Notes under the pieces: generated by a model
Database searches by the model: none
What the model was told of the DNA's origin: nothing
The model's input: only the letters and a program-made list of their open reading frames with translations
Part shown: positions 36,321 to 47,915 of the stretch, in pieces
Position numbering within the stretch: position 1 is the first letter of the stretch
Layout of the letters: each line of letters starts with the position of its first letter
Assembly (NCBI RefSeq): GCF_021730395.1
Contig: NC_069373.1
Span: forward strand, 10,062,001 to 10,126,000
Length of the DNA: 64,000 nucleotides
Direction: 5' to 3'
Source of the DNA: Mercenaria mercenaria
Taxonomy: Eukaryota; Mollusca; Bivalvia; Venerida; Veneridae
Position numbers and translations under genes: made by a program

Positions 36321-39300
36321 TTAAAGTCTTGGTGGCTTGTTATTAAAATGACAATGGAATTCTTCAAGCTCCAGATAACCCTCGTGAGCTACCTCATATA
36401 CAATAACTTTGCACCTTCTCCTTTTGTTCTTCTGTAAAGAGAAATGATCATTATTTATTTTTTTTATTTAATGAAAGTCTTTAATCAAATTTCAATGCAG
36501 TAAATCGTCGTAAATTAAAATAGCTATGTTGCACCTCAAAATGGTAGCAACGCATTTTGGTAGTCACTACCAAAATTCGTCCGAGTTTTGGTAGTCATTA
36601 CCAAAATGCGTTACACTCAACGCAATTTGGTTGTTTACAAAAGTCTAGCACCAAAATACGTTGGATATGTACACATCCAACGCAAAACGGTATTGATAAT
36701 AATCTCATGATTTACAAAAAAAATATTTTGTGACGAATGGATAATATTATTTCAAAGGGAGTCATGATGGAACTTAGTCGGCTATCCAACCTTGACCTCT
36801 TGACATTGAAAATTTAACGGCTCTAGATTCAGTCAATCAGGACCATTGAAACACACGTGAGAGAGGTCAATACAACTCTAACTTTGACATTCATCGAAAG
36901 ACATTGAAGGAACTTGGCACAACTGTTCACCAAAATTATTTGATGCGTCGTTGGCATGACCCTGTGACAGGTTTCGCAAAAGCCCATAAGTAAGTATAGA
37001 CTGTTTGAGATTAAAATTCAGGTAAATTTAGGTAAAATTAGGTTTAGGTAAATTTTGTCGCTTTGTGAGACAATGAACATAAGCTCTGTAGAGCTTTTTG
37101 AGCGACCCTAGTAGTGAAATACAATTAAATAATCCAACCCGGTCCGAGGGTTACCGATTGATTTATTCACCGAGAGTTTCCGAGGTTGGTCGAGTAAATA
37201 TCAGGTACTCGTATTTTTGTATACCGGACATAACTTTCTCGTATTTTCACCTGGTGCTGGAAATACTTTTCTTACATCCCGGTGTGTAGGATTGCCGTTG
37301 GGCTGAATCCAGATTCAGTGGCATATTTTGTTAAGAGTCAGTGCATTAGCCGACTAAACGTTGGTACCTTGGAAACATGAGCCTTATTATTATAACTGAA
37401 TATTCAGGAAAAATACTTTATGAGACTTGGAACGAGAACCATATATCACATCAGGACCTCCAAAAAGCTTTTAGCTCAATTATTTCATTTTTCCCCCAAA
37501 GAAATTAGCACAGCCCCTGATGTAGAAAAAAACTACCAAAATACGTTCCATTCAAGATTCGTTGCTACCATTTTGAGGTGTAACAGCTATAATATTTAAA
37601 CTGTGCATTATTATGTGTGCATTCGGAGTCTTACCATTGGCAACCATCAACAAATATTTTTGTCAGGGGTATATCAATTGTTTGAAACTTTGTAAAATTA
37701 AATGTTCCGGTAATTAACATTTTTGTTCTAGATGCTACGCTTGAAGTGGAAAGAACAAATGTTATTACAATTCAGGGGACGCGAAGTATCATTAACATCA
37801 ATGGTAAAACTCCAAACGTGACAATCACAAGTAGATAGCAAAGTATTACATATACTATTTAATAAATCAAAGCCTTAAAATGTCTGATGGTTGCGGGTTT
37901 TGCTAGATTAATTTTCTGTTTAAATGCCAATCTGTAAATATACATGTATAAGAATCAAATACAAATGTGCCTAATGTCTAAGATTTACTCTGTCTGACAT
38001 TACATTAACTTATCTAAATCCGCAGCTGGAAGTCAGTGCTATAACAATGGGCTGAAATACCTTATCTTTGATATATCTTGTATAATCTAAATGGTCAGTG
38101 TGAATGAATAGAGGTTGAATAAGAACTGCTTGATCATTGATAATTCATCCGCATTGTTCATGAATGGGACTACTTTGTGAAGCACATGAATATCCTTTGG
38201 ATGTAATTTGGAATCAAATAAAGATGCTATATGATTGTCTGAAATACACTTAACTTTGGTAGCGGGATAAACCCGCAACCAAAAATCGGGAAAAGTGTTG
38301 CTCTGCGCTCATTTATTACCACTGGCACCAGACCAGAAAGAAAATGACTCTGTACATGTTATACTCTACCCCTAGGTATTCTATAAGAACCATGGTCATG
38401 AACGGGAAAATACTAACCCGTTTCAATCGTAAATTTCTCAACTTAAACGCGCAGTTCGGTGAATGGGTACCTAGTATATTGAACAAGCGATAATTTATCT
38501 TCCATCGTGCACCAGTCACATTGTCTCAATATTCCATATTGCTGAGATTATCAACATATGTTATGCTTTCGTCAACGTTACAGAAAAAAACTTGCTTGAC
38601 CTTCCCTAATGAACATCCGGTCTAGAGGTCACGGCAGTGTGCACATGTTTGGCGAAATATAAACAAACAAAAACAGAATTAATAAAAATCACATTTTTAC
38701 AATAAAATCCGAAATGATGAATGAAATTCATCTTGTATATGATCTTCAATTTGAAATCGTACATTGGTCTGCATCTGTTCTGTTTATTTTATTCATTTTG
38801 CACATTTATGCTGCATTTTCACATTTTAGCGAACACGTGTAGTAAAATGACGACTGACATACATTTTCACATTAGCCAATCAGAATGTTTTTGTAATCTA
38901 GCGTTGAAATAACTATAAACTACGCGTTGTTTTCTCTAAGATAAAATGTATTGAAGAAATGTGACCGGTACCCAATAGAAGACAAGGAAATTCATTGATG
39001 CAAGCATCAAAGACGCCGCCAAGTGTTGTGTCTGAAGTACATTTATTGCAAAATGAGAAATCACCTAATTATTAGTTTGGTTATACCCCCATCACACCAA
39101 GCTCGTTTTCAGTACGTTCTAAAAAATGTAACCGAACGGGCTCAAACTGTGTGGTAACGGAACAGACGTAGTAGCGACGTTCTACAGTCTGTCTAAGAAC
39201 TTTATGGACTGGCTCGGACGGGGTTGAACGGGAATGGTGCTCCAGAACTTTGAGCCTACTCAAAAATTTCTGCCAATCATTCCGTCCTGCAGTTAGACGG

Positions 39301-42300
39301 ACTGACAACGTACTTAAAACGAGATGGACGTACTAAGAACTGAACCGCCGTACTTCGATCGTACTAGAGACGTGATATGACGTAATGCGATCGGGGGTCA
39401 ATTTAAGTACGTGTGCACACCGACCGGATCCGTTTCTAGCTCGTTTAACCCGTTCACAGAAAGACTTAACTCGACCGCATTACATCCTTAGTGCGTCGTT
39501 ATTCCGTCTGAATACGATCAAAATAAAATACTAAGTTTGCAATACGTTTCAAAACAGTTCTAAGAGTTTACAATACGTTCTCAGTACGCTCCGCACATTT
39601 TTAGTACCTTTAGTACGTTTATTCACAGTTCCTACAACGTCGATCCCGTCTGCAGTATAATTACACAAGTTAGGGTATAAATACATGCCGTTGTCGTACA
39701 GGTTCAAGATTTGCGCACAAGGTTTAGCCAAGTTTATGCCTTTTGGTTTCGGACTCTGTCCTCCTTCATCCTCGGACTTGGAGTCAGAGTCGTCAGAAGG
39801 TGCAGGGAATATATTACGACACTCATCCTCTCGACTTTCACGTTCAGAGACTGACTCAGGAGACTGTATCGGCATTGGTCTTTTGCTGCTTTAACACTTT
39901 ACACCCTGTCTGTCTGGCTTCACTTTTCTTTGGAGTCATATTGATACTTGCCTATTGTTGTAGTTTTTTTGTGTCTTGAGAGGCTGAAGAGACAAACGAG
40001 AATGAGAACTGGGCGGAACGTGATGGCTTTTAATAGCCATCGGGCCAGAACGTGATTGCAATTTACGTTCTGAACGTACTAGGGAGAGATAAGGACGTAA
40101 CCAGAACGAGTTAAACTGTCTGTGAACGAGTTGGTCGAGTTAACAACTACTTAGAACGTATTTCGGCGTACTCAAAACGAAGTAGGACTAGTTACATACT
40201 TCTTTAATCTGACTACAGACGGACTTGGACTGCCTACAAACGGTGTTCACATGAGGTGAACGGGCATTTTTTTCCGAAATGAACTTACTATAAACGTACT
40301 TCAGACGGGATAAAGACGCAGTGGACGTATCGAGAACTGTTTAAGAACTAACTATGATCGCGTTATGGATATTTTCCTGCCAAATTTCAAACGTTCTAGC
40401 CAGATCGCAGCCCGTTTTACAATATTTTAGGACGGGCTGGAACGTTTTGAGAACTAGTTTGGTGTGATGGGGGCTTAGTCTGACTGGTTACAAATTATCA
40501 ACATTAGCACATAATACAATATATGTTATAAACTGTTAAATGCATGAAAAATAAGCATGATAGAAAAGTATTGTCATGCAATACAAATCCTCTACCTCTA
40601 CATTGCGAGTAGGTGGTCCCTTTACATATAAAATTAAAGAATTTATTTCACCACCTGTGAAAAGTTCTTATATACAGGAGTATGTGTATGAAGTTTCACA
40701 GAAATGCAGTTAGTTTGGAAATGAGGAAATGTTGAAAGATAACTATTTCAAAGTTGTGGTCACAGAAACCATTATTTTTTATTATTATATAATGTAATGA
40801 GTGTTTTCTATTCACTGATGAAGTTTCATGGTCCTTAGTCACCTACATTATATATTTCAGAATGCAGATTATACAGTTTCCGTTGCCAAAACAACCAAAA
40901 ATTTTGTCCAAGAAAAGAATGATATAACATGAATAATCTCTATATTGCGCCTATTCACAAAGCAAATGTCATGAATCTTTCTTATATACTTTTGGAATAT
41001 CATAGAATTCATTTTTTTTTTTGGACCAACGGTAAACTTGATTCAAATCTAATATTACAAGAAATTTAGCAAGCATAATAACCCACTGCCAAAGTGTAGA
41101 AAATGTTTTAATGAAAATCGTTTTTTAAGTTAGACAGGAATGGACAGATACAAAAACAAACTATACAAGTTAAAAAAGAACAAAAAGAAAATAGAAACAA
41201 GTAACAAGATATAATACAAACGGAGCAAGTGACCAGTCATATAAAATTAATGAAAATATAAATTCAATTGAAGGAAATCTATTTGAAAATCACTGATGCT
41301 TTGATAAGTTATGGTTCCATGGCTTTTGATATTTCGATCTAACCACATTTTAAATAAGTATTAACTTGTCACTGTCAAATTCAGCCAAATGATGGCCCTT
41401 TATTGCACACCTTAGTTAACAGTGACTATCTGTAAACAATAAGTATATGACACATAAGCAAAAAAAAGTCAAAGGTTAGAATCAAGATGAGTTTATAAAA
41501 TATTTAGAAATATTCTTACCAGTTGTACATGTGGTCACAAATGGGAAACTCTATGCTTCAAAGTTAAGGTAACCATAACAATTATAAAAATATACAACTG
41601 TAAAAGGAATCTGCAAAAAATGTGCGCATTCTGAAATTACATCACTGTATCTATCAATAAGGAAAATAAGACAAAAGATTAACAATAAGTGAACAGCGGC
41701 ACTTCCTACGTTCATTTAAACATATATATGCTTATTGATTCCTTTATTTAATTTGTTAATACGTTTTTTTCAAGGAATTTTATGCAGGCAAAGTGTAATT
41801 TTCCATATTTTTATTTTTTAATATTCTCTTCGAAGTTTACTGAAAGGTTATTGTAAAATGCATGAACGCTCCATTGTCCGCAAATCACGCGTTGCAGTAT
41901 GGTGTAGCTGCGGTGTGTTCTATTTATAGAAAATTAGATAGGTAAGTAGGTCATGCTAAGGTCAGAAATAGAAAACTTGACTTACAGAGTAACCTCCCTT
42001 ATCAATAAATCGGATCAACATTTTGACGGAATTGTAAATTAAAAAAATATTTTCTGCTCTACAAATAAGAAGAGGAAAGACAGATAACATTGTTTTATAT
42101 CACATAATAATTTACATTACATACATTTCTTATGTTTTCTTCTTGTCATTTTTTTGTTTATTTACTAAAATCTATTGTGCAATATCGAGGGTCCTTTTAT
42201 AAACTTTTCACTGTGTTCAGTTTATCATTCCGAAACTATTCATTACCATCTTTACAGGGTCCAAAATAAAAGTGTATCCCATATACTCGACACCGCCTCC

Positions 42301-43003
42301 TGGCGGCGTCGAATAAATTACCACTTGTTTGATATCCATAGTACACATTTACCGAACTGCGTATTTTAGGTATGAAATGCGCGATTGAAACGGTTTAGTA
42401 TATTTTCCTCTTCATGACCATGGTTCTTATAGAATACCTAGGGGGTTGGTATTACATGTACAGAGGCATTTTCTTTCTGTTCTGGTGCCAGTGTTTATTA
42501 CCATAAAATGCATACCGCTTCAAATTGTGTGGTTTCTGCCATACCTCGTTTTATACAATATTTTACCTGAAAACGTTTTAATCCAGTAGCAAAAACTTAT
42601 ATTCAGCATTAAATATGAAATTTGAAAAAAAAGTAAGAAAAGAATCTAGTCACCTGTCCCTTTATTATCCTTTTTGCAACGAGTTCAATGTTGTACAGCA
42701 GACCGTTGACAAGCTGAAAACAACAACAACAAAGAGGAGTGCTTACATTGCCTAATTTTGTTTCAGCGACATTTTTCCGCAGAATAATTTGAATGTTCGT
42801 ACTTGCAGATAATAAAAGTGGTTTACCTGTCTCGTTCCGGAAATGACTTTGACAAATGCGTACTCAGAACCTATCTCGCCGACTGCAAATTTTGCCATAC
42901 GGGTAACTTCATCAGTATATGTAGCATCTTCTGGTGCGCCGACAATCTGACATGTTGCTATGGCAGCCAATCCAAAAAATAAAAGGACTGCGAAATAGTT
43001 CAT
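36321..43003 (-). CDS. Secreted cystatin, second copy, 3 exons, 115 aa
   Basis: Minus-strand exons are 43003-42827, 42713-42654 and 36431-36321, with phase-0 GT-AG introns and lengths 177/60/111, against 180/60/111 in the first copy. Residues 1-18 are a signal peptide, then QIVGAPED with the N-terminal glycine. The first hairpin reads QLVNG (Q59, L60-G63) instead of the QVVNG of the neighbour. Exon 3 carries RRCKVIVYEV and EEFHCHF, the two cysteines of the last disulphide. No PW is seen in the second hairpin. The family inhibits papain-like proteases and the protein should be secreted. Intron 2 is 6.2 kb and filled with TIR elements. The start is the signal-peptide ATG; an upstream GTG in frame is not used. 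Tandem duplication with 22590-26648 is inferred. Confidence 0.88.
36528..37584. mobile_element. TIR DNA transposon, non-autonomous, 6-bp target duplication
   Basis: Terminal inverted repeats of about 25 bases: GTTGCACCTCAAAATGGTAG at the left and the complement of GTTACACCTCAAAATGGTAG at the right. Both ends are flanked by AGCTAT (36522-36527 and 37585-37590), an exact target duplication. The left end also holds short palindromes of TTTGGTAGTCA/TGACTACCAAA type. The 1.06-kb interior has no transposase frame and seems to include other repeat fragments. It sits 97 bases from the exon 3 acceptor of the second cystatin. Confidence 0.85.
37250..37292 (+). repeat. short dispersed repeat fragment within the TIR element
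   Basis: GGTGCTGGAAATAC and TTACATCCCGGTGTGTAGGAT resemble the repeats at 24533-24596 and 14546-14605. Confidence 0.4.
37585..39085. other. cystatin intron 2, includes dispersed repeat
   Basis: No gene recognised. It contains one arm (38308-38510) of an inverted repeat pair. Confidence 0.5.
38308..38510 (+). repeat. dispersed repeat, inverted partner of 42288-42502
   Basis: Shares CACTGGCACCAGA, AGGTATTCTATAAGAACCAT and CGCAGTTCGGT with the reverse complement of 42288-42502. Both lie in the same intron region of the second cystatin. Confidence 0.75.
39086..40473. mobile_element. TIR element rich in GTACGTT motifs, 1.39 kb
   Basis: Ends CCCCCATCACACCAA and its exact inverse TTGGTGTGATGGGGG. 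The interior is dense with ACGT/GTAC-type words (AGTACGTTC, GAACGTACT) in both orientations. A 108-codon open frame lies at 39549-39875 on the minus strand. No transposase is recognised and no target duplication is clear. Confidence 0.75.
39549..39875 (-). CDS. unidentified 108-aa open frame inside the TIR element
   Basis: It starts with ATG at 39875 and ends before 39549. The first part is acidic and serine-rich (SDDSDSKSEDEGG at about residues 27-39), followed by PKPKGINLAKPCAQI. The last 20 or so residues are translated from the element's GTACGTT repeats. No family is recognised. It might be a captured exon fragment or a chance frame. Confidence 0.25.
   Translation of the reverse strand: MPIQSPESVSERESREDECRNIFPAPSDDSDSKSEDEGGQSPKPKGINLAKPCAQILNLYDNGMYLYPNLCNYTADGIDVVGTVNKRTKGTKNVRSVLRTYCKLLELF
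40474..42287. other. cystatin intron 2, proximal part, no other feature
   Basis: AT-rich intronic sequence. I see no gene and no repeat that I can name. Confidence 0.45.
42288..42502 (-). repeat. dispersed repeat, inverted partner of 38308-38510
   Basis: Matches 38308-38510 in reverse complement over about 200 bases. It lies about 150 bases from the donor of exon 2 of the second cystatin. Confidence 0.75.
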
Positions 43004-43344
43004 TTTTGACAAGTAAGGCACAGCGTCAGATCCTATCTGGTTTAAAATGTTGATACCTTTGTTGAATTGTTATATATGTATCAGGTACAAACAGAACACC
43101 GATAGGCACAAACAGCTGTTACAAGAGATATTTTATATAACACATGTTTATTTGAAAGTGCCATCAGCTGATACAACATATTTTAGATATCCAAAGGGCA
43201 CTCTAGTCATAATATATACTGACATATTTTGATAAATTTCTGCTAGTTATAGTATCATTTGTATAAATGTATAATTGTAGCGACATATTCATATAATGTG
43301 TATTGTAATAATCGGCTTCTCGTAGCCAGGGTGCATCGCTACAA

Positions 43345-43855
43345 GGTATGGTGGCTGATTTCTGCCATTTCGTGTTTTCGTATTGACGACAACACAAAAA
43401 CACGAAAACTCGACAAGAACCTAATTTGTTGAGTTTTCGTGTTGTCGTGTCGCGTGGCGAAAACACGAAAACAAGACAATTTTACCCGTTAACTAGACGT
43501 TTAAAGGGCGCCGACACGACAGATTTATATGGTGGCTGATTCCTGCTATTTCGTGTTGGCGTGTTGTGGGCGGGGGGGGGGACACAAAAACACGACAAAT
43601 TTTACGCGAAAACTCGACGTTTAAAGGGCGCCGACACGACAGATTTATCTGTCTTGTATTTTTTTTCGTGTTGGCGGGTATAAATATGTCGTGTTGGCGC
43701 CCTTTTTTGTTGAGTTTTCCCTTCGGCGGGACGTAAACACGACAACTTGAAAACTTGACAAATTAGGGGCGAAAACACGACAACATGAAAACTTGACAAA
43801 TAAAGGGCGCCGACACGACATATTTATACCGCCGACAGGAAAACACGAAAACTGA
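43345..43855. repeat. CGACACGACA-type repeat array with TIR-like end
   Basis: It begins GGTATGGTGGCTGATTTCTG, repeated at about 43530. The array is made of AAACACGAAAAC, CGACAAAT, GGGCGCCGACACGACA and ATTTATACC blocks in both orientations, with a run of ten G around 43569. The same blocks and an inverted copy of the end occur at 60700-60970. Confidence 0.7.
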
Positions 43856-44035
43856 TAAGGTGTCGGCCGCTCAATCAAGGGGCCGTGGGTTCGAGCCCCA
43901 CTGGGTCACGACCAGGACTTCTCATATGACACCAGTACTGGGTTTTTCCAGGAAGCAGACTCGAGTGTAGTAATAATAAGCTCGAAGCTTTCATCACAAT
44001 CGAGCTAAACAAATTAGTATAACTAAACTAACTGC
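43856..44035 (+). mobile_element. tRNA-derived SINE-like element
   Basis: It has a tRNA B box, GGTTCGAGCCC, in a plausible head (GTCGGCCGCTCAATCAAGG), followed by a body with GGGTTTTTCCAGGAAGCAGA. It differs from the SINE at 25361-25666. Confidence 0.5.
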
Positions 44036-44159
44036 ACGTTTGCTTTTCAATGGTCCCGCGCTATACATACATTATATATTTAATATCTAAAGGTTTGAGC
44101 TCTAACGCGGTACTCGTCACAGTGCTAAAATTATTCTAAGACTGTACGTAATTCTATGT

Positions 44160-44235
44160 TTAGCTCATGAGATATTAACCTTGCGCGTCGTGCCGCGTGT
44201 CGTATTGTCTCGCGTTGTATCGCATGTCTTATGTC
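44160..44235 (+). repeat. degenerate CGTGTCG minisatellite
   Basis: Imperfect units such as CGCGTCGTGCCGCGTGTCGT and ATTGTCTCGCG. Similar units reappear at 44905-45035. Confidence 0.5.
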
Positions 44236-44369
44236 GACCTTTCATTACACACAAGGTCGGGATCCAGAAATAGTTGATTGGGGGTTGATGGGTGGGGGAA
44301 TTACAAGTTTAGAACAAAGTCGCGGTAGGTACAGAATTGGCCTCTGCCCGTTGGGGGATGTTTTCTATG

Positions 44370-44775
44370 TACAGGTATGAAATTTTGGCCTGTGGTGCTT
44401 TTTTGGTCTAATTTTGAGGTACTGGAGGGGTACTCACCTTCATTTTAGGGGATCAGGAGGCTCTCCCCCCTGGAACATTTTGAAATACATGAATGAAATG
44501 CATGGCTCTAGTGCATTTTTTGATATAAATTTTGATTTATGGGAAGGAGTACCCCTTTAATTTTAGAGTGGGGTGTTGGGGGCTATCCCACTGGGAATAT
44601 TTTGAAAAACAGGTATGAAATGGTGGCCTCTGGTGCATTTTTTGTTTTAGTTTTGAGGTACTGGAAGGGTACTCCCTTCATTTTATAGTGGGGTCAGGGG
44701 TTTCTTCTCCTGCGAAATTTTGAAATATAGGTATAAAATGTTGGCCTCTGGTGCGTTTTGGGTCTAAATTTTGAG
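44370..44775 (+). repeat. tandem repeat, ~120-bp unit, ~3.5 copies
   Basis: Units starting AGGTATGAAAT, with GGCCTCTGGTGC and GGGGTACTC phrases, recur at about 44373, 44489, 44612 and 44729. Confidence 0.75.
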
Positions 44776-44904
44776 AAAATATTATTTCGGAATAGCTTGG
44801 TGCATCTTTGATGAGAATATGTCACTTTTCAGCCAACTGTGGGGTGGGGGTCCTCGACCCGGGCCACGACCGGGGTCTATTACACAAAATGATGCTCAAC
44901 ATTG

Positions 44905-45035
44905 CGACGCTTGACACACGATACGACAGGCGGCAATACGACGCGACATCGCGACATCAATGTCACGCGTCGTGTCGCATTGTCGTGTGACGTGTCATAC
45001 TGTGATGGTTCGTGTCGCATTGGCGTGTTTCGAGA
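44905..45035 (+). repeat. degenerate CGTGTCGCATTG minisatellite
   Basis: Imperfect units built on CGTGTCGCATTGTCGTGTG, related to 44160-44235. Confidence 0.5.
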
Positions 45036-45039
45036 GCAT

Positions 45040-45215
45040 GACATCTAATCAAGAGCTCACGACATTAGATCGCGATTGAACGACAACTCTTTTCGAAAGC
45101 ACGACTACTTATCGCGAGTTCACGGCTTCTTATCTCGAGGACACTCGACATCTTATCTCTAGCTCGCGACTCCTTTTTTCGATCGCACGACATCTTATTT
45201 CGATTGCTCGTGATA
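45040..45215 (+). repeat. degenerate minisatellite, CGACATCTTATCTCGAG type
   Basis: About seven imperfect units of 24-30 bases. It is the reverse complement of the motif at 25115-25300. Confidence 0.65.
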
Positions 45216-45359
45216 AGTGAAAAAAACAACAACATAAATGTGTGTCCTATACATACCGCCGTACCTCACTAAAAATATAACATGTGTTTTAAACAGTTCC
45301 CGACAACTACTAAATATAACAAGAGACAAAAAGAGCATCGTAGTGCGGAGGAATATACG

Positions 45360-45560
45360 CCCTAAGGTACGACCTGTGACTCCTAAGTGTGACCTTGACC
45401 TTGAAGCGGGCCATCCAAAACATGCGCTCTGTACATTGTCTCGATGTGATGAGCACTTTGTGCCCAGTTTCTTTAACATCCGTGAAGCAGTTAAAGTGTT
45501 GCAGAGCGGACACGAAACAAAGTCATATGACTTTTACCCAACCCCGACAAACACACAATG
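45360..45560 (+). repeat. dispersed repeat with GTGACCTTGACCTTGA
   Basis: Contains GTGACCTTGACCTTGAAG, TTTGTGCCCAGTTTCTTTAA and GAGCGGACACGAAACAAAGT, phrases I associate with abundant mollusc repeats. Open frames over it on both strands are not genes. Confidence 0.5.
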
Positions 45561-45939
45561 TCATTACCAAATCGTATTTAGTTAGTAGAAACTTCAAAAT
45601 ATCTCTGTTCTAAAACACTGTCTGTCTCTATTACAAAATCATTTCATAGATATTTTTCTTGCGTCACTGTTCAAGTAATGTGTGGAACTCAGGTAAGCGG
45701 TCTAGGGCCACCAAAGACTTCTTGTTTCTATACGTAACAACACTTATTATTTAGATAATTCTTCTTCCCTCGAAAAATTATACAAGAATGTATGAGTACG
45801 ACCTCCGTCAAGCTTAAAGCAAACACTGACCACTTTATTTAATTATTGAAGATTCGCGTTAATTACGTAAAATAAAATTTTGAAATATACACAAGCAATT
45901 GTTTATATATTTTATAGTCATGATAGTGTCAAATAGGAA

Positions 45940-46142
45940 GTGCGACATTTAGCGTTGGTGTTGCGACACATAACGTTGGGCAAATTTTTGCGACATTTAA
46001 CGTTAAAGGTGCGACATATAGCGGCAGATGATTTTGCGACATTTAACGGTGCGACATTAAGCGGTGTTGCGACATTTAGCGGTGTTGCGACCTTTAACGG
46101 TGGTTGCGACATTTAGCGGTGTTGCGACCTTTAACGGTGCCA
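45940..46142 (+). repeat. minisatellite, TTGCGACATTTAGCGGTG type
   Basis: About ten units of 15-30 bases sharing GCGACATTTAACG or GCGACATTTAGCGGTG. Some units have lost the spacer. Confidence 0.8.
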
Positions 46143-47416
46143 CAGACATTTTAGGAACTAACATCAATCAGAGATTTTCCAGAGATAATGTAAAATGTGT
46201 AGGTGTCATGATCGGAGCGTGCTGTCTCTTTAAAAACTTGTCGAAATTTTGTACTTGTATGTATAATTTGAAGAACAAAGATGAGAAAAGGGGAAAATTT
46301 ATTGAATATTTCATCTTCCCTGGACAAAAGGCACTGTTTAAATTGATGTGCTTAATTTCTACATGTGCACTCAACTGTTATGAGAAATTCGAGAATTCGT
46401 TTTAAAATGTATACATGTGCTATCGTTCGATTTTAAGTTCAGATCAACAGAAAATCTGTTGATAGAAGATTTAAAATTAAAGATAATTTACATACTCTAG
46501 TTTTTTTTTCTAATGTGTAAAACAAACTACATTTTTTATACAATTCTTTCTTTCTTTCTTGAATAACCAATTAACAATAATATTCTGTGGTAACAAACAG
46601 CTCTTACTGTGTCACCGACAGTGACCAGTGTCACTGGTATAGTTCGTATGTTTCCGCACGCGTTAGGAAATACCACGAACAAGACCAAGTGAAGAATTTT
46701 TACAAAAATCACCAACTTTTAAACGTCTAGGGAAGCAACAAGACATAAAAATGATTTCAAAACAAATACATATATATATAAAAATTATCGTCTGTAGAAT
46801 ACTTCAATAGGATAATAAATATTCTCAAAAGATGAATAAAGTGACTACAGAGAAAATAATAAGATATGTATCACCGGTTTTTGTTTACTTTATTCAATAA
46901 TTGTATGCCGTAAACTGAGACTGATCATATCGCCCAGCCAGGTGTTTTCAAGGGGGATAATTTTACTGATAAGATAACGAATTGTGCGGGCTCATTATTA
47001 TATATTTTTATAAATTCGGATTCAGTTTGAAGTGTTAACTAAGTTTTCTTTGGTAAATAAAAGTTGATTAACTTCTACTGTCATAAGCTTTAAATTTAAA
47101 CGCTTTATGATGCCAAACTGACACCGAAAAATATTTTTGTTAGGTGAATTATGTCATTCACACTAAATGGAATTGATATAGATAATGTTGATCAGTTTAC
47201 ATTGTATCTATTTTTAGAAACTGAAAAAAGCAATGCATCAGTTTTATCTATATACTTGAATTTTACCAACAGATCATTTTGACATTACACCTTATAATCG
47301 TTCATTTCCTCTTGACTATCAGGTATTGGCGTCTGCAAAAAAGGAGAATATAATTGCATAGACTTTGAAAAAGAATCGTGGTACAAAATATAGAACATGT
47401 ACATGTATCTGTATTT
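46143..47416. other. intergenic, no gene recognised
   Basis: AT-rich sequence without a recognisable gene or repeat. Confidence 0.4.
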
Positions 47417-47651
47417 GAGCCGCGCCATGAGAAAACCAACATAGTGGCTTTGCGACCAGCATGGATCCAGGCCAGCTTGCGCATCCGAGCCTTCTGGTCA
47501 GGATCCATGCTGTTCGATTTGGATGCCTATTGCAATTAGAGAAACCGTTAGAGAACAGTATGGATCCTGACCAGACTGCGCGGATGCGCAGGTTGGTCTG
47601 GATCCATGCTGGTCGCAAAGCAACTATGTTGGTTTTCCTATGGCGCGGCTC
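47417..47651. mobile_element. GAGCC foldback MITE, copy 5
   Basis: Full palindromic copy flanked on both sides by ATTT, a 4-bp target duplication, about 265 bases upstream of the plus-strand GST start. Confidence 0.88.
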
Positions 47652-47915
47652 ATTTCTTCATGTCAGGGCGGATATTGTCCTCAGTAGTTCTGAATGACAT
47701 AAAAGGTCGAGGTTTTCTTTTATGCGCCTTTTCATCGATCATTACCTATCTGGGACGAATATTCTATAAAATAACTGAACATGTTCTGAAAATTATTCTA
47801 AATTATTGAGGCGTTTTATTCAGTACTCCGATATATCTATATAAACCACCGTCAGTAAAATCATATAATAACGTTTGAGTAGTTCATAAAGTTGTGGTTT
47901 AATTTTTACTTCGCA

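Noticed and set aside
45238-45613. Overlapping frames of 74-115 residues
   Set aside because: They overlap a dispersed repeat on both strands and show no domain or splice structure.
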